Source of the DNA: Shewanella inventionis
GTDB taxonomy: Bacteria; Pseudomonadota; Gammaproteobacteria; Enterobacterales; Shewanellaceae
Assembly: GCF_014641855.1 (NCBI RefSeq)
Contig: NZ_BMII01000011.1
Coordinates: forward strand, 62,001-126,000
DNA length: 64,000 nucleotides
Reading direction: 5' to 3'
The translations under genes were made by a program, and so were the position numbers. Positions 53,410 to 63,369 of this stretch are shown one piece after another; position 1 is the stretch's first letter; each line of letters begins with the position of its first letter. Below the pieces are notes generated by a model. The model was not told the DNA's origin, ran no database searches, and saw nothing but the letters and a program-made list of their open reading frames with translations.

Positions 53410-56370
53410 ATGCTTAAAAGCAAACCCAATGTCTTAACATTAGCGTTAGTTGCCGCCGGTCTGAGTGTGATGTTTATGCCTCAAGCGGTAAAAGCTAATG
53501 ATAAGGTTGAACAGCCAACCGATACTAAACAAAGTATTGAATTGAATAAGCCCGTGACAAATGCAACGGATATCACGGCCAACCAGACAACAGATGAAGC
53601 AGACGCTGAGCCTATTGAACGTATTTTGGTTAAAGGTTACAGCCGCAGTTTAATTGATTCACTTAATTCAAAACGCTTTGGTGACACGGTATCTGAGCAA
53701 TTATCTGCAGATGATTTAGGCGCGCTACCCGATGTGTCAATGGCAGATGCACTGACTCGCTTGCCAGGTATTTCGGCCGTAAGAACCGGTGGGCAGGCCG
53801 CCGAAATTAACATACGTGGTATGTCTGGCGGGTTTGTATTTTCAACCTTAAATGGCCGTGAGCAGGTTTCTACTAGCGGTTCTCGCAGCATTGAGTTTGA
53901 CCAATACCCCTCCGAATTAATTAGCTCTGCAGCAGTATATAAGTCGCCTAAAGCATCGCTTATTGAAGGTGGCGTTGCCGGTACCGTTGAATTACAAACG
54001 GTCAGCCCGCTAAGCATTGATAAAGACCACAGCTTTGTGGTTAATGCCCGTGGTATGCATAACGATCGTGCCAGCGAAGTGTTTGGCGCAGAAGAATATG
54101 GCAGCCGCTTAAGCTTTTCTTATCAAGGTAAATTTTTAGAAGACACCCTAGGGATTGCGGTCGGTTATGCCCGTCTTGAACAGCCTAGCGTGGCCACTCA
54201 ATTTATAGGTTTAGCCTACAACGATTCTAAAGAGCTTGATGGATTAGCAAACGACACTAATGGCCCCATCGATAATCCTGACTTTGAATACATCAGTGAA
54301 GGGTTTGAAATGCAGCACTTAGGTGGTGTTGAAACTCGAAATGGCTACATGGGAGCCATTGAATGGGCTCCAGTTGACAATCTTGTGGTTAAAGCCGATT
54401 CGTTTATGTCGCGTTTTGACAGTGAGTCGTTTGCGCGCGGGTTTAGGGCTAAATTAGGTGGCCGCAATGCCAGTGTTGCTAACCCAGTGTTTGATGGCAA
54501 CAGCATGATTGGGGGGACATTTAATCGTACTTCTAAAAGTTATACACGGGTTGAGATTGTTAACGACGACAACCAAGACTTTGACGAAGTAAACAGCTTT
54601 GGTGTTAATGCCGACTGGCAAGTTACCGACAGGCTAAATGTCAACCTTGATGTATCGTTATCGTCAGCCAAAAGCGATTTTCGTAACGGGTTGTTGTGGT
54701 CAAATGTTGCTGTTGACGCCAATGCCGAAACGCCAATATTTGATGAAAATGTGTCGATTAGCTATTTGCTCAATGGCCTAGATTTACCTGATGTTGGGTT
54801 TAATCAAGCCGATGCTTTTTCTGATATCAATCGAGTTATGGTGAGTAAATACGGTATTTATCCTTTTGTGAATGAGGATGAAATGAAAGCATACCGTATC
54901 GATTTTACCTACGATTTAAATACTGACTTTATCTCGAGTATTGAATTTGGTGCACGTTTTTCAGACCGTACTTATTCTAACGACCGCTCGGTATTTGAAT
55001 ACGGTAACGATGGTGCGTTTTCAAAATCAGAGCCGCCACTAAAACTCACCGAAGACATGACTACCGTTGTTGATTGGCAAGGAGACTTTAGCTATTTTCC
55101 CTCTTATTTAGCCATCGATTTGGACGCAGCGTTAAATGCCTGGTTCCCTAATGGTATTCCACAACCGGTACAAACCTGGGGTAATGCTGATGGCGTTGTT
55201 GATCCTCAAGGCTATACCACTAACTACTCCTGGAGTGTGCTGCAAAGCGGTGAAGTGTATGAGGAGGTGATATCTGCTTATGTTATGGCCAATATCAATA
55301 CCGAGATAGGCGGTTTGCCTGTAACGGGTAATATTGGCGTTCGTATGGTCGATACCGACCAATCAGCGACTATGCTGCAAAATGTAGATGGTGACATTAA
55401 TCTAGGTGCACAAAACATTGCTGACAGTATTGGTATTATTAACCAAAACTATGTATCAACAGTGCAGGGTGTCAGCTACACCGACTACCTCCCTTCAATT
55501 AACTTAAACTTTGCCATTACCGACGACTCACAAATTCGTTTCGCAGCAGCAAAAGTCATGTCTCGCCCACCAATTAACAGATTAGCGGGTGATATCAGTG
55601 CCTCAGTGTCAGACGATGGAGAAATTAACGGTTCCAGCACCAACAATCCATTTTTAATGCCGTTTTATGCTGATCAGTATGACTTATCTTACGAGCGATA
55701 CTTTGACGAAGGCGCCTTTGTTGCCGCGGTGTTTTATAAGAATATTGACTCGTTTATCGACACCATCGCCATTGAAAACTTCGATTTTAAAGCAAATGGT
55801 TTTAACGTACCTGATTACATAGTCGACGAAGTCAGTGGTGAGCAAATTGCGACAACGAATGGCACTTATACCACTGCTGTAAACAATGCTGAAGGCGGCT
55901 ATATTCGTGGGATAGAGCTGGCATATACCCAGGTTTTTGCCTCTTTGCCTGATGCATGGTCGGGACTTGGATTTAATGCCAGTTACTCCTATACCGAATC
56001 TGAAGTGCAATCCATTACCAGTCTAGGCGGTGATACAAGCACGCAAGACCTACCAGGTTTATCAAATAATGTTGTCAGCGCGACGTTATTTTACAGTTAT
56101 GAAGGTTTCGAAACCCGTGTGAGTGCAAGGTATCGAGACGAGTTTGTTTCTGAGCAGGTAGCGATTAACGAGCAAGTGGTGAACTTTGACGCCGAAACCG
56201 TTATCGATTATCAAGCCTCCTACCAAGTTAACGACGCCCTAGGTCTTTTATTTCAAGTCAATAACCTCACCGACGAGCCGACAAAGAGCTTTTTTGGCAA
56301 TCAAAACAAAACCGGCACCTTACAATATTTTGGCCGCCAATTTTATCTGGGGTTCACCTATGCCATGTAA
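53410..56370 (+). CDS. TonB-dependent receptor, probable maltodextrin/alpha-glucan uptake
   Basis: Outer-membrane active transporter energised by TonB. The 986-residue product has a signal peptide ending near AVKA (residue 29) and a plug domain (about 70-200: DLGALPDVSMADALTRLPG, EINIRGMSGG, YKSPKASLIEGGVAGTVEL). A large barrel ends in YFGRQFYLGFTYAM with the expected C-terminal aromatic pattern. The plug resembles the Xanthomonas/Caulobacter-type carbohydrate receptors. The pullulanase gene starts 84 nt downstream without a terminator between, so the two form a glucan-use unit. Confidence 0.85.
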   Translation: MLKSKPNVLTLALVAAGLSVMFMPQAVKANDKVEQPTDTKQSIELNKPVTNATDITANQTTDEADAEPIERILVKGYSRSLIDSLNSKRFGDTVSEQLSADDLGALPDVSMADALTRLPGISAVRTGGQAAEINIRGMSGGFVFSTLNGREQVSTSGSRSIEFDQYPSELISSAAVYKSPKASLIEGGVAGTVELQTVSPLSIDKDHSFVVNARGMHNDRASEVFGAEEYGSRLSFSYQGKFLEDTLGIAVGYARLEQPSVATQFIGLAYNDSKELDGLANDTNGPIDNPDFEYISEGFEMQHLGGVETRNGYMGAIEWAPVDNLVVKADSFMSRFDSESFARGFRAKLGGRNASVANPVFDGNSMIGGTFNRTSKSYTRVEIVNDDNQDFDEVNSFGVNADWQVTDRLNVNLDVSLSSAKSDFRNGLLWSNVAVDANAETPIFDENVSISYLLNGLDLPDVGFNQADAFSDINRVMVSKYGIYPFVNEDEMKAYRIDFTYDLNTDFISSIEFGARFSDRTYSNDRSVFEYGNDGAFSKSEPPLKLTEDMTTVVDWQGDFSYFPSYLAIDLDAALNAWFPNGIPQPVQTWGNADGVVDPQGYTTNYSWSVLQSGEVYEEVISAYVMANINTEIGGLPVTGNIGVRMVDTDQSATMLQNVDGDINLGAQNIADSIGIINQNYVSTVQGVSYTDYLPSINLNFAITDDSQIRFAAAKVMSRPPINRLAGDISASVSDDGEINGSSTNNPFLMPFYADQYDLSYERYFDEGAFVAAVFYKNIDSFIDTIAIENFDFKANGFNVPDYIVDEVSGEQIATTNGTYTTAVNNAEGGYIRGIELAYTQVFASLPDAWSGLGFNASYSYTESEVQSITSLGGDTSTQDLPGLSNNVVSATLFYSYEGFETRVSARYRDEFVSEQVAINEQVVNFDAETVIDYQASYQVNDALGLLFQVNNLTDEPTKSFFGNQNKTGTLQYFGRQFYLGFTYAM

Positions 56371-56454
56371 ACAACAGACAGGTTTATTACTCATAACAAT
56401 AATTAAAAATCATCTCATTGCCAAAGGGCAATATGCGATAGGGAGAAGTCAGCT

Positions 56455-59400
56455 ATGATGACTAAATCAACAATGTCGACATTAAGTGTATTGGCGCTGA
56501 GTGTTGTCACATTAATGGGGTGTGGTGGCGATTCATCATCCCCAGGCGAAGTGTTACTAACCTGTAACGTACCTAATGTACCAAATGCAGCCGGTACCGA
56601 ATGCGTCGCACCACCGGCATTGAGTTGCCCAGCCCCTAAGTTTCCTGATGCGAAAAACGAAAGTTGTATTGTAGGTTATAACCCCGACTTACCCCTTCCT
56701 ACGGTGTTGGCTGGGCCTAACCAGGCTGTACTGTATTACAACCGAATTAAAGATAAAGACAACAGCAGCAGTAACCCCAATTACCCAGGCTATAAACTCC
56801 ATACCTGGAACAACGACACCTGCGATGCCTATGCACCACCATTTGACTCAAGCGACTGGGCAAATGGTCATCCGTTTGATGGTATCGATCCCAATTATGG
56901 GGCGTATTGGGTGATTAATTTAAAAGACGGTTACAGTGATTGCGCAAACTTTATTATTCATATTGGCACTGAGGGTTCAGGCAAAGCATTGGGCGACTCT
57001 GACTTAACCATGAGCCTTAAAGCCTATGAGGATGATAGTGCCCCTGAAGCACAATTTAACCGAACTAACTTTACCATTCATGGTGAAAGCGATGTGTATG
57101 ATTATCCTATTTTAGATGTTGGATTTTCTATCGACGGTGCCAGTGCGCACTGGTTAGATCAACACACATTTGTATGGAATGAGCCTAGCGATGGTGTGGC
57201 TAAATTTGTATTACATCACTCATCTAGCGCCGGTATTGAGGCCGATAACGATGGCAATATAAGTGGCATGCAAGTTGAACTGCTTGACGCTCAGTTAAGC
57301 GATGCGCAAAAAGAATTAGTGCCTCATTTGGCTACATGGCCGGCTTACCAGGCAAACTTTACCGCTGACGAAGCCAAAGCCATGGCGAAAGAGCAGTTGG
57401 TACTGGTAGCTTATGACAGTGACAATAAACCTACAGCAGCAACTTATGTGCAAGTGGCAAAAGTGCTCGATGATTTGTACACCCAAGGTGAAAATGACGC
57501 AGATGAGGCAGAGCTTGGGGTCATTTATGATGGCAACACTATCAGCGCCAATGTGTGGGCACCTACTGCAAAGTCAGTCAATTTAAAGGTGTTTGACAGC
57601 ACTAAAAAACTCACTACCACTCATGCAATGAACTTAAATAACGACACGGGAATTTGGTCATATAGCGGCGACATGAGCTTAGACCGCCAATATTACCGAT
57701 ATGAGTTGACCGTGTATCACCCGGTATCAAAAAAAATCGAAACACTAGAAACAACCGACCCTTATTCACTTAACGTGTCTACCAATGGTCGATACAGCCA
57801 GTTTATAAAGCTAAGTGATGATGATTTAAAACCTGAAGGTTGGGATGGTCACACTGTAATGACCGTCGAAAACCCAGAAGATATCGTTATTTATGAAGGT
57901 CATATTCGCGATTTTAGCGCAAGAGATGAAAGTACCTCTGAGGCTAATCGAGGCAAGTATTTAGCCTTTACCGAGACAGGCAGCGCTCCGGTTGAGCATT
58001 TACGCAAATTGGCCGAAACTGGGGTAACGCATTTTCATGTATTGCCAACCACAGATATCGCCACTATCGAAGAAGATGTCACTAAGCGTATCGAAATCAC
58101 CGACACCTTAGGCAAGTTATGTACGCAAATTAATGACTCGGCCAATGCCTGTAAAACTCAAGATAAAAGCGCCACAATTGCGTCAATATTAGCTGATTTT
58201 TTACCCGGCTCTGCAGATGCACAAGATTTAGTGGGTGCACTTCGCAGTTATGACGGCTTTAACTGGGGATACGACCCGCATCACTTTATCGCGCCAGAGG
58301 GCAGTTACGCATCGAGCTCTGAGGGCACTGCTCGTGTTAAAGAACTACGCGCAATGAATCAAGCATTACACGAGCTTGGCTTACGCGTGGTGCTTGACGT
58401 GGTATACAACCACACCAGTGCTTCTGGTCTGTGGGACAATTCAGTGTTTGATAAAGTGGTGCCGGGCTATTACCACAGATATAACGAGATCAGCGGCAAA
58501 ATTGAAACATCAACCTGCTGCGACAATACCGCAACAGAACACCGCATGATGGATAAGTTTGTTAGCGACTCTTTGGTTATTTTAGCTAAAGAATACGGCT
58601 ATGACGGCTTTCGATTTGACGTGATGGGTCACATGCCTAAAAGCAGTATTTTAGCCGCCCGTGAAGCGGTGCAAGCGGTAGATCCTGATAATTACTTTTA
58701 TGGTGAAGGTTGGAATTTTGGCGAGGTTGCCGACAACCGCTTATTTGAGCAAGCTGTTCAGGCGAACATGGCGGGGACAGACGTTGGCACCTTTAATGAT
58801 CGCATTCGCGAGGCCGTTCGTGGCGGGGCGTTATTTGCCACCGACAAAAAAGATGACTATTTACGCGATCAAGATACCTTACGCTTATCAATGGCCGGTA
58901 ACTTACAAGATTACGTGTTAAAAGACTTTAATGGTAATTCAGCCAAAGGCAGTAGCTTTAGTTGGAACAGCCAACCAACGGCTTACGCATTAGATCCTGC
59001 AGACAGCATCAATTATGTGTCTAAGCACGATAACGAAACATTGTGGGATATTTTGCAATACAAACATGATGTGGGTTTATCACTTGAACATCGCGTGCGA
59101 GTGCAAAATATTGCAGCAACAATTCCATTAATGAGCCAGGGTATTCCATTTTTACAAATGGGCGGTGATATGTTGCGCTCTAAATCAATGGACAGAAACA
59201 CCTATGATGCCGGCGACTGGTTTAACTGGGTCGACTTTAGCAAAACCAGCAATAACTGGAACGTAGGCTTACCGCTTGCGCAAGACAACGAAAGCAAATG
59301 GAGCGTCATTAGCGGAATTTCAGCTAATCCGAATGCGGCAGCATCAGCTTCTGAAATTGAATTTGCCTCATCGGTATTCAATGAGTTTTTGACGATTAGA

Positions 59401-60792
59401 CAAAACAGCAAATTGTTCAGATTAACCACCTCACAAGATATTATCGACCGGGTGGGATTTCATAATATTGGTAAAAATCAAAAGCAAGGCGTGATTGCTA
59501 TGAGCATTGACGATGGCCTGGGATTAACCGACATCGATCCTAATGTGGATGCCATGGTTGTGGTAGTCAATGGCACAGCCCAAGAGCAAACTCAGGCTAT
59601 TACAACTGCTAGCGGTTTTAGCCTGCATGCAGTTCAACAAATGTCTATTGATAATGCGGTGCAAAACGCCAGCTTTACACAAGGTGATGGCAAAGGAGAG
59701 TTTACTGTACCGGCATACACCACCGCCGTATTTGTTAAATTGCAGGGCGACACACAAGGCGAGGGGTTAAAAGCTAACGCAACAGCAGGCGCTCCCGATG
59801 TGGTGCCATTTGGCAGCACGGATATCTTTGTGCGTGGCGACATGAACGGCTGGGGTGAAGTGGATAAATTAACCTATGTCGGCAATGGTGAATACCGTCT
59901 TGCTATTTCGCTTACCGCCAATAGCTATAACTTTAAAATTGCCTCAGCAGACTGGAACACCGTCGATTTTGGTGCTGTATCAGGTGACGTTGCCGTTGTT
60001 GAAGAAAACATTGAAGAATTACTGCTAGCAAAAGGGGCTAATATGACCTTTACCGCCAGCCGTGATGCAACCTATGTGTTCTCGCTCAATGCTGCCGACA
60101 AGCTCAACCCAGTATTATCGGTTTATAACGAAGAGCCTTTTGTTGATACCCCGGTTTATTTACGCGGTGATATGAATGGTTGGTCAACTGATAATGAAAT
60201 GGTCTACTTAGGTGGCAGTTTATACCGCGCTGAAATCATGTTAACCGCTGGCGTTAAAGGTTTTAAAATTGCCTCTAGCGACTGGAGTACGGTGGATTAC
60301 GGCAGTTTAGATGCTGACGGAAGCGTTCAGCTTGGTATTGAAAAAGCATTGGCTGAAAAAGGTGGTAACCTCAGTGTTAATGTTGATTCTGATGCAATGT
60401 ATAGCTTCACTTTTGACATGAGTAATCGCAATGCGCCGCAGCTGAGTGTTGACAAAACGGACATGTTTGCTGGCAACACGGTTTATGTGCGCGGCGGCAT
60501 GAACGGCTGGGGCGAAGTAGACATGTTGGTTTATCAGGGCGCGTCGGTTTATCATGTTGACATTGCCCTGACAGCAGGTGATCACGAATTTAAAATCGCG
60601 ACGCCAGACTGGTCAACAGTTGATTTTGGTGCCATCGCCGGTGATGAAATAGTGGCAGAAGGCATGTTAAAAACCTTAGCTAAAAAAGGCGCTAACATGC
60701 ACTTTAGTGCACCAACGACTGGTACTTATCGCTTTACGGTAACTGGGCCAAGTGCTGAATCGCCGACATTAATGGTGACAAAAATAAACTAG
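56455..60792 (+). CDS. Pullulanase-type GH13 lipoprotein with three C-terminal repeat domains
   Basis: A 1445-residue surface or periplasmic debranching enzyme for pullulan, amylopectin or glycogen. The lipoprotein signal ends in LMGC. A short Cys-containing segment is followed by a CBM41-like domain (LHTWNNDTCDAY), a further N-terminal pullulanase domain and a CBM48-like domain (GNTISANVWAPTAKSVNLKVF). The GH13 barrel contains FNWGYDP, LRVVLDVVYNHT, the nucleophile Asp in GFRFDVMGHM, the acid/base Glu in YFYGEGWNFG and SKHDNETLWD. From about residue 1121 three copies of a roughly 110-residue module follow. That tail is not part of classical PulA as I know it. GGGAGAAG precedes the double ATG. 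Confidence 0.88.
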   Translation: MMTKSTMSTLSVLALSVVTLMGCGGDSSSPGEVLLTCNVPNVPNAAGTECVAPPALSCPAPKFPDAKNESCIVGYNPDLPLPTVLAGPNQAVLYYNRIKDKDNSSSNPNYPGYKLHTWNNDTCDAYAPPFDSSDWANGHPFDGIDPNYGAYWVINLKDGYSDCANFIIHIGTEGSGKALGDSDLTMSLKAYEDDSAPEAQFNRTNFTIHGESDVYDYPILDVGFSIDGASAHWLDQHTFVWNEPSDGVAKFVLHHSSSAGIEADNDGNISGMQVELLDAQLSDAQKELVPHLATWPAYQANFTADEAKAMAKEQLVLVAYDSDNKPTAATYVQVAKVLDDLYTQGENDADEAELGVIYDGNTISANVWAPTAKSVNLKVFDSTKKLTTTHAMNLNNDTGIWSYSGDMSLDRQYYRYELTVYHPVSKKIETLETTDPYSLNVSTNGRYSQFIKLSDDDLKPEGWDGHTVMTVENPEDIVIYEGHIRDFSARDESTSEANRGKYLAFTETGSAPVEHLRKLAETGVTHFHVLPTTDIATIEEDVTKRIEITDTLGKLCTQINDSANACKTQDKSATIASILADFLPGSADAQDLVGALRSYDGFNWGYDPHHFIAPEGSYASSSEGTARVKELRAMNQALHELGLRVVLDVVYNHTSASGLWDNSVFDKVVPGYYHRYNEISGKIETSTCCDNTATEHRMMDKFVSDSLVILAKEYGYDGFRFDVMGHMPKSSILAAREAVQAVDPDNYFYGEGWNFGEVADNRLFEQAVQANMAGTDVGTFNDRIREAVRGGALFATDKKDDYLRDQDTLRLSMAGNLQDYVLKDFNGNSAKGSSFSWNSQPTAYALDPADSINYVSKHDNETLWDILQYKHDVGLSLEHRVRVQNIAATIPLMSQGIPFLQMGGDMLRSKSMDRNTYDAGDWFNWVDFSKTSNNWNVGLPLAQDNESKWSVISGISANPNAAASASEIEFASSVFNEFLTIRQNSKLFRLTTSQDIIDRVGFHNIGKNQKQGVIAMSIDDGLGLTDIDPNVDAMVVVVNGTAQEQTQAITTASGFSLHAVQQMSIDNAVQNASFTQGDGKGEFTVPAYTTAVFVKLQGDTQGEGLKANATAGAPDVVPFGSTDIFVRGDMNGWGEVDKLTYVGNGEYRLAISLTANSYNFKIASADWNTVDFGAVSGDVAVVEENIEELLLAKGANMTFTASRDATYVFSLNAADKLNPVLSVYNEEPFVDTPVYLRGDMNGWSTDNEMVYLGGSLYRAEIMLTAGVKGFKIASSDWSTVDYGSLDADGSVQLGIEKALAEKGGNLSVNVDSDAMYSFTFDMSNRNAPQLSVDKTDMFAGNTVYVRGGMNGWGEVDMLVYQGASVYHVDIALTAGDHEFKIATPDWSTVDFGAIAGDEIVAEGMLKTLAKKGANMHFSAPTTGTYRFTVTGPSAESPTLMVTKIN
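59815..60780 (+). repeat. Three tandem ~110-residue modules at the pullulanase C-terminus
   Basis: Each module opens with (V/L)RG(D/G)MNGW, followed by Y(R/H) and a (F)KIA(S/T)xDW(S/N)TVD(F/Y)G core and a KG(A/G)N segment. The opening motifs start at 59830, 60160 and 60487, a spacing of 330 and 327 bp. DNA copies are diverged, so the duplication is old. The beta-rich pattern and MNGW/DW aromatics suggest starch-binding modules; that is inference. Confidence 0.85.
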
Positions 60793-60823
60793 GGCCTGGT
60801 GTTAACGAACCAGCATTTACTGA

Positions 60824-60847
60824 TAAAACCCAGCTCACGCTGGGTTT
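60824..60847. terminator. Terminator after the pullulanase gene
   Basis: AAAACCCAGC, a TCAC loop and GCTGGGTTTT form a perfect hairpin between convergent genes. Confidence 0.8.
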
Positions 60848-60871
60848 TGTGTTTAATGTTATGGGGATAGG

Positions 60872-61522
60872 CTAAGCCGCTGTGGTAGTGAGCTTGCTAA
60901 TAAGCTCTGCTATCGTAGCGGGCTCTTGAGCGCCGGACACTAAATACTGCTGATTAAACACAATGGCAGGCACAGCTTGAATACCGCGGCTTATCCACAA
61001 TTGCTCTTCTTGTTTGACCGCTTTTTCATAACGCTTGTCAGTTAATACCTCGCGGGCTTCATTTGCATCTAGCCCAACGCTGGTGGCCGCATCGACTAAC
61101 ACCTCAATATTATCTGGGTTGTTCTGCTCGGTAAAATAGCTCTTGAACAAGGCCAGTTTTAATTCAGTTTGCTTGCCAGAGTCAGCCGCCCAATACAGTA
61201 ATTGATGGGCAAGTAGGGTGTTATAAATTCGTGATGAGTCAGAAAAATTAAACGTAAACCCTAAATCTGCTCCTATTTGGGTTAAACGTTGACGGTTTTG
61301 TGCGCTTTGCTCAGGTGTTGAACCGTATTTTTCTGCAATGTGCTCGCCTAAATGTTGGCCCTCTGGTCCCATTGATGGATTGAGCTCAAAAGGGTGCCAT
61401 TGTACTGTCACATCTAGGTCGTCAAATTGGCTTAATGCTTGTTCAAGACGACGATAACCCACAATGCACCAGGGGCACATTACGTCTGACACTATGTCAA
61501 TTTGGAGGTGTTTTGTTGCCAT
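60872..61522 (-). CDS. FrnE-like DsbA family oxidoreductase
   Basis: A 216-residue cytosolic thioredoxin-fold protein of the DsbA/FrnE group, with the active-site CPWC near the N-terminus (SDVMCPWCIVGYRRLEQAL) and the cis-Pro region in GIQAVPAIVFNQQYLVSGAQ. No signal peptide is present. FrnE proteins are linked to disulfide exchange and oxidative stress, sometimes annotated as 2-hydroxychromene-2-carboxylate isomerase relatives. Monocistronic. Confidence 0.88.
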   Translation of the reverse strand: MATKHLQIDIVSDVMCPWCIVGYRRLEQALSQFDDLDVTVQWHPFELNPSMGPEGQHLGEHIAEKYGSTPEQSAQNRQRLTQIGADLGFTFNFSDSSRIYNTLLAHQLLYWAADSGKQTELKLALFKSYFTEQNNPDNIEVLVDAATSVGLDANEAREVLTDKRYEKAVKQEEQLWISRGIQAVPAIVFNQQYLVSGAQEPATIAELISKLTTTAA

Positions 61523-61809
61523 TTTGAGTCCTATTATTCATTAATTCGACTTAATTTTAACGATGAAAAAAAATTTAAATCGGCATATTTGTTTATAAAT
61601 TAACTGCTTTTGAGTAAAAGTTGATGGCTTTATCACCATTTAAGCAATCTGCCTAAAAGTTGCAGCCAATATCGTTAAAAATGTGTCTATACTTAAACAG
61701 TAATCTGATGTTTAATCAATGTAAGGGTTAGGTCGATTTGACATAGTCCATTCGAGTTGGTTTTAAACACAATTGCCGGTGATACAAAGTCACTTATGAT
61801 TTTACCACT

Positions 61810-61825
61810 TGTGATTTCATCCACA
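61810..61825 (+). promoter_or_regulatory. Candidate CRP site upstream of hpf
   Basis: TGTGA-N6-CCACA matches the CRP consensus TGTGA-N6-TCACA except for one base. If TGTTAT at 61867-61872 is the -10, the site is centred near -61.5, a classical class I position. The E. coli paralogue raiA is known to be CRP-activated; control here is inference. Confidence 0.35.
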
Positions 61826-61840
61826 TGCCCCATGTCTAAT

Positions 61841-61894
61841 TATGTAAGCATGCATTTGTACTAGTCTGTTATTTATGTCAGCATGCATTTGTAC
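61841..61894 (+). repeat. 21-bp direct repeat upstream of hpf
   Basis: TATGTAAGCATGCATTTGTA (then C) at 61841-61861 recurs at 61874-61894 as TATGTCAGCATGCATTTGTA (then C), with one mismatch and a period of 33 bp. Both contain the palindrome GCATGC. The second copy ends 43 bp before the hpf ATG. Confidence 0.8.
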
Positions 61895-61937
61895 CACGCG
61901 ATAAATTTGGCAAGTAAAATTCTGTTAAGGACAATCT

Positions 61938-62294
61938 ATGAAAATAAATCTTTCTGGTCACCATGTTGATGTTACTGATACTGTCAAACAACACGTAGAA
62001 GAAAAATTCGCAAAAATCGCTAGCCATTTCCCAACGCTTATTTCGCTAGATATCATCATTGCTAAAGAGCATGGTGAATTTGATGTTGAAATTCGTACCA
62101 ATTATGAAGGTACTCGAATTGCTGCAAAAGGTAACAACGCAGTTATGTATCCAGCCATTAGCAGTGCCGCTAAAAAGTTAGATGCAGCATTGAAACACCG
62201 CAAAGGCCAATTAAAAGCTGATTTACATGATAAGCCAGATGTAACCGCGCCTGAAATCGCATACGAAAAAGTACAAGAGATGGACCTACGTTAA
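61938..62294 (+). CDS. hpf: Ribosome hibernation promoting factor HPF/RaiA family
   Basis: Binds the 30S decoding region in stationary phase and promotes inactive ribosome dimers or monomers. The 118-residue product starts MKINLSGHHVDVTDTVKQHV and has the beta-alpha-beta core with DVEIRTNYEG and AISSAAKKLDAALKHRKGQLKADLHD. It has a short tail (TAPEIAYEKVQEMDLR), so it is a short-type factor; whether it is HPF or RaiA-like (YfiA) in action cannot be decided by eye. AAGGACAATCT precedes the ATG. Confidence 0.9.
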   Translation: MKINLSGHHVDVTDTVKQHVEEKFAKIASHFPTLISLDIIIAKEHGEFDVEIRTNYEGTRIAAKGNNAVMYPAISSAAKKLDAALKHRKGQLKADLHDKPDVTAPEIAYEKVQEMDLR

Positions 62295-62321
62295 TCGTGA
62301 TTAACTTGGTTTAGTTCAATA

Positions 62322-62350
62322 AAAAACGCAGCGTAATGGCTGCGTTTTTA
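62322..62350. terminator. Terminator between hpf and the YebC-like gene
   Basis: AAAAACGCAGC and GCTGCGTTTTT pair around a 6-nt loop, with A and T runs, between convergent genes. Confidence 0.88.
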
Positions 62351-62368
62351 TTTGTTGCTTTAAATTGT

Positions 62369-63094
62369 TTATGCTTCGTCAATTTCAGCGTTGTGATAAA
62401 TATTTTGTACATCATCACAGTCTTCTAATGCTGCAATAAACTTATCAAACGTTTCAATGTCTTCACCGCTAACGGTTGTCATTGTTTGTGGTACAAACGA
62501 TAAGTTTTCAACTTCAAACTCAATGTCTGGAAAGGCTTCTGTTAACGTGGTTCTAATGTTGTTGAATTCGGTTATAGGTGCAAACACGCTAATCATGCCG
62601 TCTTCTAATTCAACGTCTGTAACATCAATTTCAGCCATCATCAGTAACTCAAGAATGGCTTCATCGTCTTCGCCTTTAAAGACAAATACGGCTTGATGTT
62701 CAAACATATGGCCTACAGTGCCTGGGCTGCCTAATTTGGCATCATTTTTAACAAAAGCCTGACGAACCTGAGTGAATGTGCGGTTACCATTGTCAGTTAA
62801 GCAGTCAACAATCACCATACAACCGCCAGGGCCAAAACCTTCGTAACGTGCAGTATCGTAATCTTCACCACCACCGCCACGTGCTTTTTCAATTGCACGT
62901 TCAATAACGTGTGCTGGCACCTGGTCTTTCTTGGCGCGTGAAATTAAGCTGCGTAACGCTAAGTTGCCATCAGGATCAACACCGCTTTGTTTGGCACAAA
63001 TGTAAATTTCTTTACCGTAGCGCGAATAAAGTCGAGTTTTTTGGCCTGCTGTCTTAGCCATTGATTCTTTACGGTTTTGGTATGCTCTGCCCAT
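62369..63094 (-). CDS. YebC/PmpR family protein, YeeN-like
   Basis: A 241-residue protein of the YebC/TACO1 family, described as transcriptional regulators or as translation factors that relieve stalling. The start [21 protein letters not shown] and the [23 protein letters not shown] segment are closer to E. coli YeeN than to YebC (which starts MAGHSKW). [20 protein letters not shown] and [15 protein letters not shown] are family hallmarks. The frame runs 44 codons further upstream, but the family N-terminus fixes ATG 63094. Confidence 0.9.
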   Translation of the reverse strand: MGRAYQNRKESMAKTAGQKTRLYSRYGKEIYICAKQSGVDPDGNLALRSLISRAKKDQVPAHVIERAIEKARGGGGEDYDTARYEGFGPGGCMVIVDCLTDNGNRTFTQVRQAFVKNDAKLGSPGTVGHMFEHQAVFVFKGEDDEAILELLMMAEIDVTDVELEDGMISVFAPITEFNNIRTTLTEAFPDIEFEVENLSFVPQTMTTVSGEDIETFDKFIAALEDCDDVQNIYHNAEIDEA

Positions 63095-63329
63095 CTTGAT
63101 CTCGTTATATTTCGGAAATGGAAGTCGTAAAATTGTCGCCGATTCTAGCAGGAATAAGCAGATGTGTTTAGGTGTAGAGCATAAATATTGTTGAAATACT
63201 GCTGATAACGCGATAACAGTCATCATTTCGGGCTGTGTGTTGCAATGTGAGTTTGCTCGAAATACTAATATTTACACATCAGATGTGTTAACTTTATGTT
63301 TCAAGTGCAGGTGATCGGTAATACAATTT

Positions 63330-63346
63330 AACGATATGGTATCGTT
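63330..63346. promoter_or_regulatory. Inverted repeat, possible operator
   Basis: AACGATA and TATCGTT flank a TGG centre as a perfect palindrome, in the 414-bp gap between the YebC-like gene and the small gene at 63509. It could be a repressor site for either divergent gene; no regulator is identified. Confidence 0.35.
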
Positions 63347-63369
63347 TGCTGCCAATAATAAAAATCAAA

